Positions 25,074 to 34,021 of a stretch of DNA of 64,000 nt are shown here, piece by piece. The notes beneath the pieces were generated by a model. That model saw only the letters and a list, made by a program, of their open reading frames with translations. It was not told where the DNA came from and did not search any database. The position numbers and the translations under genes are program-made. Positions within the stretch are counted from its first letter, which is position 1. Each line of letters opens with the position of its first letter. Location: contig NZ_JAIUZI010000003.1 of the NCBI RefSeq assembly GCF_020171285.1, forward strand, positions 62,001 through 126,000, in the 5' to 3' direction. Source of the stretch: Seohaeicola saemankumensis (GTDB lineage Bacteria > Pseudomonadota > Alphaproteobacteria > Rhodobacterales > Rhodobacteraceae).

Positions 25074-25787
25074 TCAGATCGCGGCCTTTTTCAGGGCCTC
25101 GTAATACGGCAAGGCAGACTCCAGTACCGGTTGCAGGTACTCTGGAATCTCCGGCAAATCACCTTCGGGTTCTGCAAATCCCGTGCTTTGCCAAACCGCG
25201 CCGTACCAATGGCGCGCCCAAACCCCGTCATCACAATGGCCACCCTTGGGCCAGCTCAGCATCTGCGGTGAAAACGCCAGCCCGATGGTCGCGCACAACT
25301 TGCGCAGCGCCGTTTCCGGGTCCGCGCGAATATCGTGGCTGTCCACAACCACCGGACTGCCGCCCCAACTCAGCACTTGTTCAAAAAGTTCCGCCTGCTG
25401 ACGAAACCCGATGTCGTCCAGAACCGGATTTTCCCGCTTCGCCGCATAAGAGGCGATCACCCGCGCCGGGTGCCTGATCAAAAAAACGTTGGTGACTTCG
25501 CGCATCCAATCCCGCGGAACGCCCGGCACCATGTGCTGGGTCATGTGCTTTTGGTAGAAGTGTCTCTTTTCGCCCGGATTAGAGCCTATCAGAGATTGCG
25601 CAACATTCTGCGGATCCTGCGACTGGCTTGCCAATATCTCGTCTCTCATCGGGTGGTCGAGACCGGTCAGCGCCAGATACGCGGCATAAAACGGTTCATC
25701 GACCACGGCGCAGTCACCCCGTGCCGCAAAACTGTACATCATTGCCGTCGACAGATTGCGCGGGCCGGACCACGTCGCGATCCGCAT
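25074..25787 (-). CDS. Sulfotransferase-like P-loop protein paired with the class IV aminotransferase-like gene
   Basis: The 237-residue protein has a sulfotransferase-type phosphosulfate-binding loop near the N-terminus (WSGPRNLSTAMM, residues about 5-16) and a second motif FLIRHPARVIASY typical of the 3'-phosphate-binding segment. The ATG at 25787 shares one base with the stop of the upstream gene (TGATG); a GTG 9 bases earlier is possible. No substrate can be inferred from the sequence. The tight link to an aminotransferase-like gene is its most informative feature. Confidence 0.75.
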   Translation of the reverse strand: MRIATWSGPRNLSTAMMYSFAARGDCAVVDEPFYAAYLALTGLDHPMRDEILASQSQDPQNVAQSLIGSNPGEKRHFYQKHMTQHMVPGVPRDWMREVTNVFLIRHPARVIASYAAKRENPVLDDIGFRQQAELFEQVLSWGGSPVVVDSHDIRADPETALRKLCATIGLAFSPQMLSWPKGGHCDDGVWARHWYGAVWQSTGFAEPEGDLPEIPEYLQPVLESALPYYEALKKAAI

Positions 25788-26695
25788 CACGCGCACTCCC
25801 GTTCGATCAACGCCTTGTACAGCGCGCGAATGCGTTTCGTCATCGGCCCCATGTCCCCCGTACCAATCTGCCGCCCGTCAACTTCGCCAACCGGCGTTTG
25901 TGCGCCGAAAGTCCCGGTCAGAAAGGCCTCATCAGCCCCGTAGGTATCTACCAGCGAGTAGTTCCTTTCGTGCACCGGGATGCCGTTGGATCGACACAGA
26001 TCAATAACCTTTTGCCGGGTAATCCCATTCATGCAGTAGTCACCCGTCGAGGTCCAAACCTCGCCCTTGCGCACAATGAAGAAGTTGCAGGCGTTGGTCG
26101 TGTTCACGAACCCGTTCACGTCCAACATCAACGCCTCATCGGCACCCGCCTTTTCCGCCGCAATACAGGCCAGAATACAATTCAGTTTGGAATGCGAGTT
26201 CAGCTTGGGATCCTGTGTCATCGGCAGACCGCGGATGTGCGGAACCGTCGCCAGGCGAATAGGTCGCGGCAGGTTTGGGCGCGAATGCTCCATGATGATC
26301 ACAAAGGTCGGACCACTCTGGCTGAGCGACGGATGTTGGAACGGACGCGCCTTGACACCGCGTGTGATCATCAGCCTGGCATGGGCATCGGACTCCATGC
26401 CATTGGCTTTTTGTGTCTCTAATAAGGCTGAAATGACACCGTTTCTGTCTAAACCAATATCAAGGTCGATTGCCTTTGCCGCTTCAAACAAACGGTCAAT
26501 ATGATCATCCAGAAAGGCCCAGCGCCCATTGTACAACCTCAGACCTTCCCACACCCCGTCGCCCAGCATGAAGCCGCTGTCATAGACACTGACCGTCGCC
26601 TCAGCTCGGGGAACAACCCGTCCGTTTACATAGATCAAAATGCTTTCGTTCCGGACATCGTCCTGGGCTTGGTGGGTGCTCATTTTCTCGGGCAT
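25787..26695 (-). CDS. Class IV (branched-chain/D-amino acid) aminotransferase-like protein
   Basis: The 302-residue fold-type IV PLP protein has the family N-terminus (YVNGRVVPRAEATVSVYDSGFMLGDGVWEGLR) and C-terminus (NGITRQKVID, LTGTFGAQTPVGEVDGR). The cofactor lysine region reads DPKLNSHSKLN (K164 or K170), not the common K-x-L-N or KxGGN. The Glu that contacts the PLP ring nitrogen in IlvE and D-amino acid transaminase (GxVxE) aligns with Thr199 here (GFVNTTNACNFF). Start preceded by AAAGGAG. Activity as an ordinary branched-chain aminotransferase is therefore uncertain. Confidence 0.8.
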   Translation of the reverse strand: MPEKMSTHQAQDDVRNESILIYVNGRVVPRAEATVSVYDSGFMLGDGVWEGLRLYNGRWAFLDDHIDRLFEAAKAIDLDIGLDRNGVISALLETQKANGMESDAHARLMITRGVKARPFQHPSLSQSGPTFVIIMEHSRPNLPRPIRLATVPHIRGLPMTQDPKLNSHSKLNCILACIAAEKAGADEALMLDVNGFVNTTNACNFFIVRKGEVWTSTGDYCMNGITRQKVIDLCRSNGIPVHERNYSLVDTYGADEAFLTGTFGAQTPVGEVDGRQIGTGDMGPMTKRIRALYKALIERECA

Positions 26696-26835
26696 CTCGG
26701 TCTCCTTTTCGCGACGCTAGACCGCCCGATTTCCCGCGCCAAGCGGTAAATTGACGTCACCACTGTGTGAACCCGGCCTGCGACAGCTTGCGGATTTATA
26801 CCGCCCGCGACATCGTTGCGGGAAAGGAGCTGATC

Positions 26836-27501
26836 ATGACACACAGACAGACCCTGAAACAGTTTGCTTTGGTGCTTCTGATTGCCATTGCTGTCATTCT
26901 CCAAGGCCACCGGACCCATGCCGCAGAGATGCAAAAGCTTGTTTTGGCGGGCGGGTGCTTTTGGTGCGTCGAGTCCGATTTTGAGCGGGTCCCCGGCGTG
27001 ACGGCCGCTGTATCGGGTTTCGCTGGCGGCACATCCACCGATCCCACCTACAAACAGGTGACGCAAGGCGGCACCGGCCATTACGAGGCGGTGGAACTCA
27101 CTTATGATCCCGACACTGTAAGCCTCGAGCACTTGTTGTTCCTGTTCCTGCGTTCGATTGATCCAACCGATCCCGGCGGTCAGTTCTGCGACCGGGGAGA
27201 CAGCTACCGCAGTGCGATATTTGTCTCTAATTCAGACGAAAGGGATGCTGCCGGGGCTGCGATTGCCAAAGCCGCCGCCGATTTAGGACAAGCGACAGTG
27301 ACCCCCATCCTTCCGAATACCGGCTTTTACCCCGCCGAAGCCTACCACCAGGATTACTACAAGGGCAGCAAGCTGATCCTGACCAGGTTTGGGCCCAAGC
27401 GTCAGTCCGAGGCCTACAAAAGATACCGCAAGGCCTGTGGCCGAGATGCCCGCGTCATCGAACTTTGGGGATCTGCGGCGCCCTTTGCGCAGAGCCATTA
27501 A
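26836..27501 (+). CDS. msrA: Peptide methionine sulfoxide reductase MsrA, exported form
   Basis: Reduces methionine-S-sulfoxide in proteins. The 221 residues begin with a signal peptide (hydrophobic [13 protein letters not shown], residues 11-23, ending AA at 29-30), followed by the catalytic GGCFWC motif (Cys41, Cys44). YHQDYY lies near the C-terminus and a candidate resolving Cys in RKACGRDA. Good GAAAGGAGC ribosome-binding site 6 bases before the ATG. It probably works in the periplasm and would need a transmembrane reductant, which is not encoded nearby. Confidence 0.93.
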   Translation: MTHRQTLKQFALVLLIAIAVILQGHRTHAAEMQKLVLAGGCFWCVESDFERVPGVTAAVSGFAGGTSTDPTYKQVTQGGTGHYEAVELTYDPDTVSLEHLLFLFLRSIDPTDPGGQFCDRGDSYRSAIFVSNSDERDAAGAAIAKAAADLGQATVTPILPNTGFYPAEAYHQDYYKGSKLILTRFGPKRQSEAYKRYRKACGRDARVIELWGSAAPFAQSH

Positions 27502-28377
27502 TCAGTCGGGGCGAAACTCTTGGACGTCCTTCAGGTCCGGTATCACATCGGCTGTCCCGTGACGGGTCACCATGATCGCCGCCGCACGGGTTGCTTGCAT
27601 GATCGATTGCGCCATCGGAAGTCCACGGTCAAGACCCGCCAGCACATAGCCGGTAAAGGTATCCCCTGCCCCGGTCGTATCGACAGAGGTGACGGGAATC
27701 GCCGGAAATAGCCGGGTTTCTCCTGTATTAGTGTCGAAATGCCGGGCACCCTTTGCCCCGAGCGTCACGATCACATCCCGGACAGGCAACGCTTCTGGCC
27801 CGTACCCGGTGGCGTCGGCCAGCTGCTCGGCCTCCACCGCGTTAAGGATCAGGAAATCCAGGTGCGGCAGAACCGCCTTTACGGCGTCAGCATCAAAAGG
27901 CGCCGCGGCATAGCAAACCCGCAACCCCATCCGGGCACCCAGCGCGGCGGTGGCCGCCTGGGCATTGGTTTCATTCTGCAACAACAGGGTGTCACCGGTT
28001 TGCGCTGCGGTCAGGGCCACACTAATCCCGTCACCGGAAATGACCTGATTTGCGCCGGGATAGAGAAGGATCATGTTTTCGCCGCCCCGATCAACGGCAA
28101 TGATGGCGTGACCGGTCGCTGTGGCAACCTGTTCGATATGGCGGGTGTCCACGCCATATTCCATCAATCGTTCGATCGCCCAGCCCCCGTCGGGGCCAAC
28201 GGCACCGATATGGCACACATGTGACCCCGCGCGCGCGGCGGCCACGGACATGTTGGCACCTTTTCCGCCCAGAAACCGGCTCAGGTCATCAGCTGCAAGC
28301 GTTTCACCCGGACCCGGCAAATGCGGCACGGAATACACCATGTCCGCATTGATAGAGCCGAGATTCCAGATCGCCAT
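27502..28377 (-). CDS. PfkB family sugar kinase, ribokinase-like
   Basis: Phosphorylates a sugar, probably ribose or a related pentose. The 291-residue protein has the N-terminal GGKGANMSVAAARAG signature (PfkB motif 1, from residue 38) and the C-terminal DTTGAGDTFTGYVLAGL motif with the catalytic Asp near residue 245. No sugar transporter or regulator is adjacent, so the substrate is open. It starts 7 bp after maeB and is probably co-transcribed with it. Confidence 0.88.
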   Translation of the reverse strand: MAIWNLGSINADMVYSVPHLPGPGETLAADDLSRFLGGKGANMSVAAARAGSHVCHIGAVGPDGGWAIERLMEYGVDTRHIEQVATATGHAIIAVDRGGENMILLYPGANQVISGDGISVALTAAQTGDTLLLQNETNAQAATAALGARMGLRVCYAAAPFDADAVKAVLPHLDFLILNAVEAEQLADATGYGPEALPVRDVIVTLGAKGARHFDTNTGETRLFPAIPVTSVDTTGAGDTFTGYVLAGLDRGLPMAQSIMQATRAAAIMVTRHGTADVIPDLKDVQEFRPD

Positions 28378-28384
28378 GACCCGC

Positions 28385-30640
28385 TTACCCGATTTCGCAG
28401 GACGCCAGAACGGCCATATTCAGGATGTCGTTTGCGGTCGATCCGGTCGAACAAATCTGGATCGGTTTGTCGACGCCGGCCAGAATTGGACCAATCACCG
28501 TAGCCCCACCCATTTCCTGCATGAGCTTGGTCGAGATGCTGGCAGAATGCCGGGCCGGAACGATCAGAATGTTTGCCGGGCCGGTCAATCTCTGGAACGG
28601 GTAACTTGCCTGCGCCTTGGCGTTCAGCGCGACATCAACGGTCATCTCGCCTTCGTATTCGAAATCGACGCCGCGTTTTGCTAGAACGCCCGGCGCCATC
28701 GCCATTTTCTCGGCCCGTTCCGACACCGGATAGCCAAAGGTCGAATAGGAAACAAAGGCGACACGCGGTTCCAGTCCCATGTGCCGCGCCACGTCTGCCG
28801 CACGCTCCGCGATTGTCGCGAGATCTTCGGCCTCTGGCCATTCGTGCACAAGCGTATCGCCGATCAGAACGATGCGGCCCTTGTGCAGCAACGCGGTTAC
28901 ACCTGCCGCGCCGTGTTCCGCGTCGGCGTCAAAGACATGGTTGATCCGATCCAGCACATGCGCCGATTTGCGCGTGGCGCCCGTTACCAGCCCGTCGCCG
29001 TGCCCATGCGCCAGCATTAGTGCGGAAAACACATGCCGGTCCCGGGCCGCCAGACGGTGAATGTCTTTCTTGTCAAAACCCTTGCGCTGGAGCCTTTCGT
29101 ACAGAAAATCCTTGTAGGTGTTCAGATGCTTGGTGTTGGCGGCATTGACAACCTCCAGCTCGCGCACCGCATCACCCAGACCGGCGGCCTCCAGCTTGGT
29201 CTTCACGTCATCTTCGCGGCCAACAACCGTCGCCTTGCCGTAACCCGAGCGTTGATAGGTCACCGCCGCCCGCAAAACCCGGGGGTCGTCGCCTTCGGCA
29301 AAGATCATGCGTGTCTGGGCGGCACGGGCGCGCGCGTTCAGACCACGCAGGATGCTGGCCGTCGGGTCCATCCTTGCCTTCAGGCTCAGCTCGTAGGCAT
29401 CCATATCGATGATTGGCCGCCGCGCGGCACCGGTGTCCATCCCCGCGCGGGCCACTGCCGGCGGAATCCGGTAGATCAGACGCGGGTCAAACGGGGTCGG
29501 AATGATGTAATCACGGCCAAATGTCAGCGCCTTGCCATAGGCCAGCGCAACCTCGTCCGGCACGTCTTCGCGTGCGAGTTCGGCCAGCGCGCGGGCGCAG
29601 GCGATCTTCATCTCGTCGTTGATGGCGCGCGCGTGAATGTCCAGCGCGCCACGGAACAGATAAGGAAAGCCCAGGACGTTGTTCACCTGGTTCGGATAGT
29701 CGCTGCGCCCGGTTGCAACAATCGCATCAACGCGCACCTCGTGCGCCTCCTCGGGCGTGATTTCCGGATCCGGGTTCGCCATGGCAAAGATCACCGGATT
29801 GTCGGCCATGCTCGCGACCATGTCCTGTGTGACAGCGCCCTTGACGGAAACGCCCAGGAAAACATCCGCGCCGTTCATTGCCTCTTCGAGCGTGCGCAAT
29901 TGCGTGGAAACGGCATGCGCCGATTTCCATTGGTTCATACCCTCGGTGCGACCCTGGTAGATCACGCCTTTGGTGTCGCAGACGATACAGTTCTCGTGCC
30001 GTGCCCCCATGGACTTTAACAGCTCGATACAAGCAATACCGGCGGCCCCTGCCCCGTTCAGCACAATCTTGACGTCTTCGATCTTTTTGCCCGAGATGTG
30101 CAGGGCATTGATCAGCCCCGCCGCGCAGATCACCGCCGTCCCATGCTGGTCGTCGTGGAACACCGGGATGTCCATCTCTTCCTTGAGCCGCTGCTCGATG
30201 ATGAAACATTCCGGCGCCTTGATGTCTTCGAGGTTGATACCGCCAAAGGTGGGCCCCATCAGCCGGACCGCATTGCAGAATTCCTCCGGGTCTTCGGTAT
30301 CCAGCTCGATATCGATGCTGTTCACGTCCGCAAAGCGTTTGAACAGAACCGCCTTGCCCTCCATCACCGGTTTCGACCCCAGTGCGCCCAGATTGCCCAG
30401 CCCGAGAACCGCCGTTCCGTTGGAAATCACCGCAACAAGGTTGCCCTTGTTGGTATAATCATAGGCGGTTTCCGGATTTGCCGCGATCGCCTCACATGGA
30501 ACAGCGACACCCGGAGAATAGGCCAGCGACAAATCGCGCTGTGTCGTCATCGGCACGGTTGCCTGAACCTCGAACTTCCCCGGTGTTGGTTCCAGGTGAA
30601 AGGCAAGCGCCTCTTCGTTGGTGATTCTCGCTTTGGGCAT
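28385..30640 (-). CDS. maeB: NADP-dependent malic enzyme with phosphotransacetylase-like C-terminal domain
   Basis: Decarboxylates malate to pyruvate with NADP+. The 751-residue protein joins a malic enzyme domain (about 1-430: TQRDLSLAYSPGVAVPCEAI, YTNKGNLVAVISNGTAVLGLGNLG, FHDDQHGTA) to a phosphate acetyltransferase-like domain (about 430-751: FAEGDDPRVLRAA, ILIVPARHSASI), which is regulatory in characterised MaeB proteins. The start MPKARITNEEALAFH is preceded by GGAGG. It diverges from mutS. Confidence 0.96.
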   Translation of the reverse strand: MPKARITNEEALAFHLEPTPGKFEVQATVPMTTQRDLSLAYSPGVAVPCEAIAANPETAYDYTNKGNLVAVISNGTAVLGLGNLGALGSKPVMEGKAVLFKRFADVNSIDIELDTEDPEEFCNAVRLMGPTFGGINLEDIKAPECFIIEQRLKEEMDIPVFHDDQHGTAVICAAGLINALHISGKKIEDVKIVLNGAGAAGIACIELLKSMGARHENCIVCDTKGVIYQGRTEGMNQWKSAHAVSTQLRTLEEAMNGADVFLGVSVKGAVTQDMVASMADNPVIFAMANPDPEITPEEAHEVRVDAIVATGRSDYPNQVNNVLGFPYLFRGALDIHARAINDEMKIACARALAELAREDVPDEVALAYGKALTFGRDYIIPTPFDPRLIYRIPPAVARAGMDTGAARRPIIDMDAYELSLKARMDPTASILRGLNARARAAQTRMIFAEGDDPRVLRAAVTYQRSGYGKATVVGREDDVKTKLEAAGLGDAVRELEVVNAANTKHLNTYKDFLYERLQRKGFDKKDIHRLAARDRHVFSALMLAHGHGDGLVTGATRKSAHVLDRINHVFDADAEHGAAGVTALLHKGRIVLIGDTLVHEWPEAEDLATIAERAADVARHMGLEPRVAFVSYSTFGYPVSERAEKMAMAPGVLAKRGVDFEYEGEMTVDVALNAKAQASYPFQRLTGPANILIVPARHSASISTKLMQEMGGATVIGPILAGVDKPIQICSTGSTANDILNMAVLASCEIG

Positions 30641-30781
30641 GGGTCGGTATCCTCCGGGACTGAGCTTTGCCTCATAGCCCAGCCGCGCCATCATCTCAAC
30701 GTACTTCGGATTTCGCCTTTCGCCGCAGGCAGGTCATTTGTAAAGTCGCGCGCGGTTCAATGACCAAGGGGGGACGCGCGT

Positions 30782-33418
30782 TTGGCCAACGTGACGCCGA
30801 TGATGGCACAATATCTCGAGATCAAGGCGGCGCATCCCGACTCCTTGCTGTTTTATCGCATGGGCGATTTCTACGAGATGTTCTTTGACGACGCCGTCGC
30901 TGCGTCCGAGGCGCTAGATATCGCGCTGACCAAACGCGGCAAACACGACAACGCCGACATCCCGATGTGCGGTGTTCCGGTTCATGCGGCCAAAGGTTAT
31001 TTTCTGACCCTGATCCGCAAGGGATTCAGGGTGGCGGTTTGCGAACAGCTGGAAAGCCCGGCCGAAGCCAAGAAACGCGGTTACAAATCAGTGGTCAAAC
31101 GCGACGTCCAGCGATTGGTCACGCCGGGAACATTGACCGAAGACGACCTTCTGGAGGCGCGCAGTCACAATTTCCTTGCCGCTTTTGCCGAGGTCCGCGA
31201 CAGCGCAGCCTTGGCCTGGACGGACATTTCGACGGGTTCGTTTCACGTCATGCCCGTCACTCCCGCTCGGCTGGGCGCCGAATTTGCCCGCTTGGCGCCG
31301 TCTGAATTGGTGGTCTCGGAGGCAACCGAGGCAAAAATCAGCGGATTGGCCTCGGAATTCAAGATCCCGCTGGCCCGGATTGCACGCAGCAGTTTTGACA
31401 GCTCTTCGGCGGAAAAACGTATCTGCTCAATTTTCAATGTCAGCACGCTGGACGCTTTCGGGAACTTTTCCAGGGCCGAGATTTCGGCGATGGGCGCCGT
31501 TGCCAGTTATCTTGAGATCACACAGAAAGGCAAATTGCCGCTGTTGCGCGCGCCCGTGCGCGAATCCGCGTCCCGCGTGGTTCAGATCGACGCCGCAACC
31601 CGGCGAAACCTCGAACTGACGCGATCACTCTCTGGGGGACGTGCCGGGTCGCTGCTGTTTGTCATTGACAGAACCGCCACCCCGGCCGGCGCGCGCCTGT
31701 TGGAACAGCGGTTGTCCAGCCCCTCCCGCGATCTGGACACAATACACGCGCGGCAGGATGTGATTGCTGCCTTCCATGACTCGGATCAGCTGGCGGACGA
31801 TCTCCGTCAGGCCTTGCGACGCACTCCGGATCTGGATCGCGCCTTGTCTCGGCTTGCCCTGGACCGTGGCGGTCCGCGCGATCTTGCCGCTATCCGAACC
31901 GCGCTGCAGCAAGCAGATCGCATCGTCGAACGAACCGCCGGAACAGACCTGCCGGAGATGGCGCGACAGGCGTTGAAAGATCTGTCGGGACACGAAGATC
32001 TGATCGCGCTGCTGGATGCTGCTCTTGTCGCAGATCCCCCGCTGCTTGCCCGTGACGGCGGGTTCATCGCGACCGGATACGACCCGGATCTGGACGAGTC
32101 GCGAACACTGCGTGACGAAGGCCGAACCGTCATTGCGGCGTTGCAACAGAAGTATGCCCAGGAAACAGGAATCTCCGCGCTCAAGATCAAGCACAACAAT
32201 GTACTGGGCTACTTCATTGAAACGACGGCGACACACGGCGACAAAATGCGCTCAGCGCCGCTGTCAGAGACTTTCATTCACCGCCAGACCACAGCCAACC
32301 AGGTGCGGTTTACAACCGTCGAACTCAGCGAGCTCGAGACCCGAATTCTGAACGCTGGAAACCATGCGTTAGAGATTGAAAAAAGGCTCTACCAAAGCCT
32401 TTCGACTGCGGTACTGGACCAATCTGCGCGCCTTGGCACAGCTGCGCGGTCATTGGCCGAACTGGATCTTGCAACGGCGCTGGCCGACCTGGCCAGAGGC
32501 GAAAGCTGGGTTCGCCCCAAGGTTTCGGACACGCGCGCCTTTGACATTCAGGGCGGCCGCCATCCCGTGGTTGAACATGCGCTGCGTCAACAGGGCGGAA
32601 CCGCCTTTGTTGCCAACGATTGTGATCTCAATGCCGATTCCGGTGCCGCGATCTGGTTGCTGACCGGCCCGAACATGGCTGGTAAGTCGACCTTTCTCCG
32701 TCAGAATGCACTGATCGCCCTGCTTGCGCAGATCGGCAGCTTTGTGCCGGCTGAACGGGCTGAAATCGGAATCGTCAGCCAGTTGTTCAGCCGTGTCGGT
32801 GCATCCGATGACCTGGCCAGAGGGCGATCAACATTCATGGTCGAGATGGTCGAAACCGCGGCTATTCTGAACCAGGCGGATGATCGCGCGCTGGTCATTC
32901 TTGATGAAATCGGTCGAGGTACCGCCACCTATGACGGCCTGTCGATTGCCTGGGCCACGCTTGAGCATCTGCACGAGGCAAACAAATGCCGCGCGCTTTT
33001 CGCCACCCATTACCATGAATTGACCGCGTTGGCCGGCACGCTTGACGGCGTCGACAACGCCACCGTCGCCGTCCGCGAATGGGAAGGCGAAATCGTCTTT
33101 CTGCATGAAGTCCGCAAAGGCGCCGCTGACAGGTCTTATGGCGTGCAAGTGGCCCAGCTCGCCGGCCTGCCGGCATCCGTGGTCGAGCGTGCGCGCACGG
33201 TTCTGGAACAACTGGAAAAAACGGAACGCGAAGGCGGCAAGCAAAAATCGCTGGTCGATGACCTGCCGCTCTTTTCGGCCGCCCCGCCGCCACCGGCCCC
33301 ACAGCCACCGCAAACAAGCAAAGTCGAAGAGGTGCTCTCTGATGTGCACCCTGACGACCTGAGCCCGCGCGAGGCGCTTGAACTCCTCTACAAACTAAAA
33401 GAGGCGGCCAATTCCTGA
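30782..33418 (+). CDS. mutS: DNA mismatch repair protein MutS
   Basis: Recognises mismatches and starts repair with MutL. The 878 residues contain the mismatch-binding F-x-E in YRMGDFYEMFF, the ATPase Walker A GPNMAGKST (near residue 630), DEIGRGTATYDGLSIAWA and FATHYHELT. The likely start is a TTG at 30782, 7 bases after an AAGGGGGGA ribosome-binding site; an ATG at 30800 is the alternative. A proline-rich linker precedes the C-terminal region. Confidence 0.97.
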   Translation: MANVTPMMAQYLEIKAAHPDSLLFYRMGDFYEMFFDDAVAASEALDIALTKRGKHDNADIPMCGVPVHAAKGYFLTLIRKGFRVAVCEQLESPAEAKKRGYKSVVKRDVQRLVTPGTLTEDDLLEARSHNFLAAFAEVRDSAALAWTDISTGSFHVMPVTPARLGAEFARLAPSELVVSEATEAKISGLASEFKIPLARIARSSFDSSSAEKRICSIFNVSTLDAFGNFSRAEISAMGAVASYLEITQKGKLPLLRAPVRESASRVVQIDAATRRNLELTRSLSGGRAGSLLFVIDRTATPAGARLLEQRLSSPSRDLDTIHARQDVIAAFHDSDQLADDLRQALRRTPDLDRALSRLALDRGGPRDLAAIRTALQQADRIVERTAGTDLPEMARQALKDLSGHEDLIALLDAALVADPPLLARDGGFIATGYDPDLDESRTLRDEGRTVIAALQQKYAQETGISALKIKHNNVLGYFIETTATHGDKMRSAPLSETFIHRQTTANQVRFTTVELSELETRILNAGNHALEIEKRLYQSLSTAVLDQSARLGTAARSLAELDLATALADLARGESWVRPKVSDTRAFDIQGGRHPVVEHALRQQGGTAFVANDCDLNADSGAAIWLLTGPNMAGKSTFLRQNALIALLAQIGSFVPAERAEIGIVSQLFSRVGASDDLARGRSTFMVEMVETAAILNQADDRALVILDEIGRGTATYDGLSIAWATLEHLHEANKCRALFATHYHELTALAGTLDGVDNATVAVREWEGEIVFLHEVRKGAADRSYGVQVAQLAGLPASVVERARTVLEQLEKTEREGGKQKSLVDDLPLFSAAPPPPAPQPPQTSKVEEVLSDVHPDDLSPREALELLYKLKEAANS

Positions 33419-33448
33419 CCGCCCCAATTTAATCCAATCGCGAATCTG

Positions 33449-34012
33449 TCAGGACGCCGGCGTCGACGACACGCCGACCTGCGCCGGGCGCAGCAACCTG
33501 TCGTGCAACATGAACCCTTCGGCAGAGACCTGAATGATGTCTCCCGCTTTTGTCCCCGGCAGCGGCGCCTCGAACATCGCCTCGTGCAGCTGCGGATCAA
33601 ACCGGTCGCCGACCTGAGGCGACACCACCACGATCCCGTGCTTTGAAAAGACATCCCGCAATGCGCGGGCGGTCAATTCGATCCCTTCGATCAAGGCCGC
33701 CGAGACTTCGCGCTGTTCGTCTGTCGCGGCTTCCAGCGCACGCTTCATGCTGTCGTAAATCGGCAGCATATCACGCGCCAGTTTCGAGCCGCCGTACTGC
33801 TCGGCGTCACGCCGCGCTTTTTCTCCACGTTTCCGCGCGTTTTCAGCATCTGCCAACGCCCGCATGAACTTGTCCTTCAGAGCGTCTCGTTCCGCACGCA
33901 GCTCATCCAGCTCAAGCGCTTCGGGGTCGATCTCGGCCATGTCTTCTGCCAGTTCTTCCGCCTCGGCGGTTGCGATGTCGTCCAGAAAATCGTCGTTCTT
34001 CGGCTCTGCCAT
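33449..34012 (-). CDS. grpE: Nucleotide exchange factor GrpE
   Basis: Co-chaperone of DnaK. The 187 residues have a long acidic N-terminal coiled coil (TAEAEELAEDMAEIDPEALELDELRAERDALKD), RALADAENARKRGEKARRDA, and the C-terminal beta domain with FSKHGIVVVSPQVGDRFDPQLHEAMFE. It lies 9 bp after hrcA in a two-gene stress operon. dnaK itself is not in this window. Confidence 0.97.
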   Translation of the reverse strand: MAEPKNDDFLDDIATAEAEELAEDMAEIDPEALELDELRAERDALKDKFMRALADAENARKRGEKARRDAEQYGGSKLARDMLPIYDSMKRALEAATDEQREVSAALIEGIELTARALRDVFSKHGIVVVSPQVGDRFDPQLHEAMFEAPLPGTKAGDIIQVSAEGFMLHDRLLRPAQVGVSSTPAS

Positions 34013-34021
34013 TTTTCACCT

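Noticed and set aside
31246..31262. Second weak parS-like sequence in mutS (GTTTCACGTCATG)
   Set aside because: Only one arm matches the consensus; the other arm has about five mismatches, so ParB binding is not expected.
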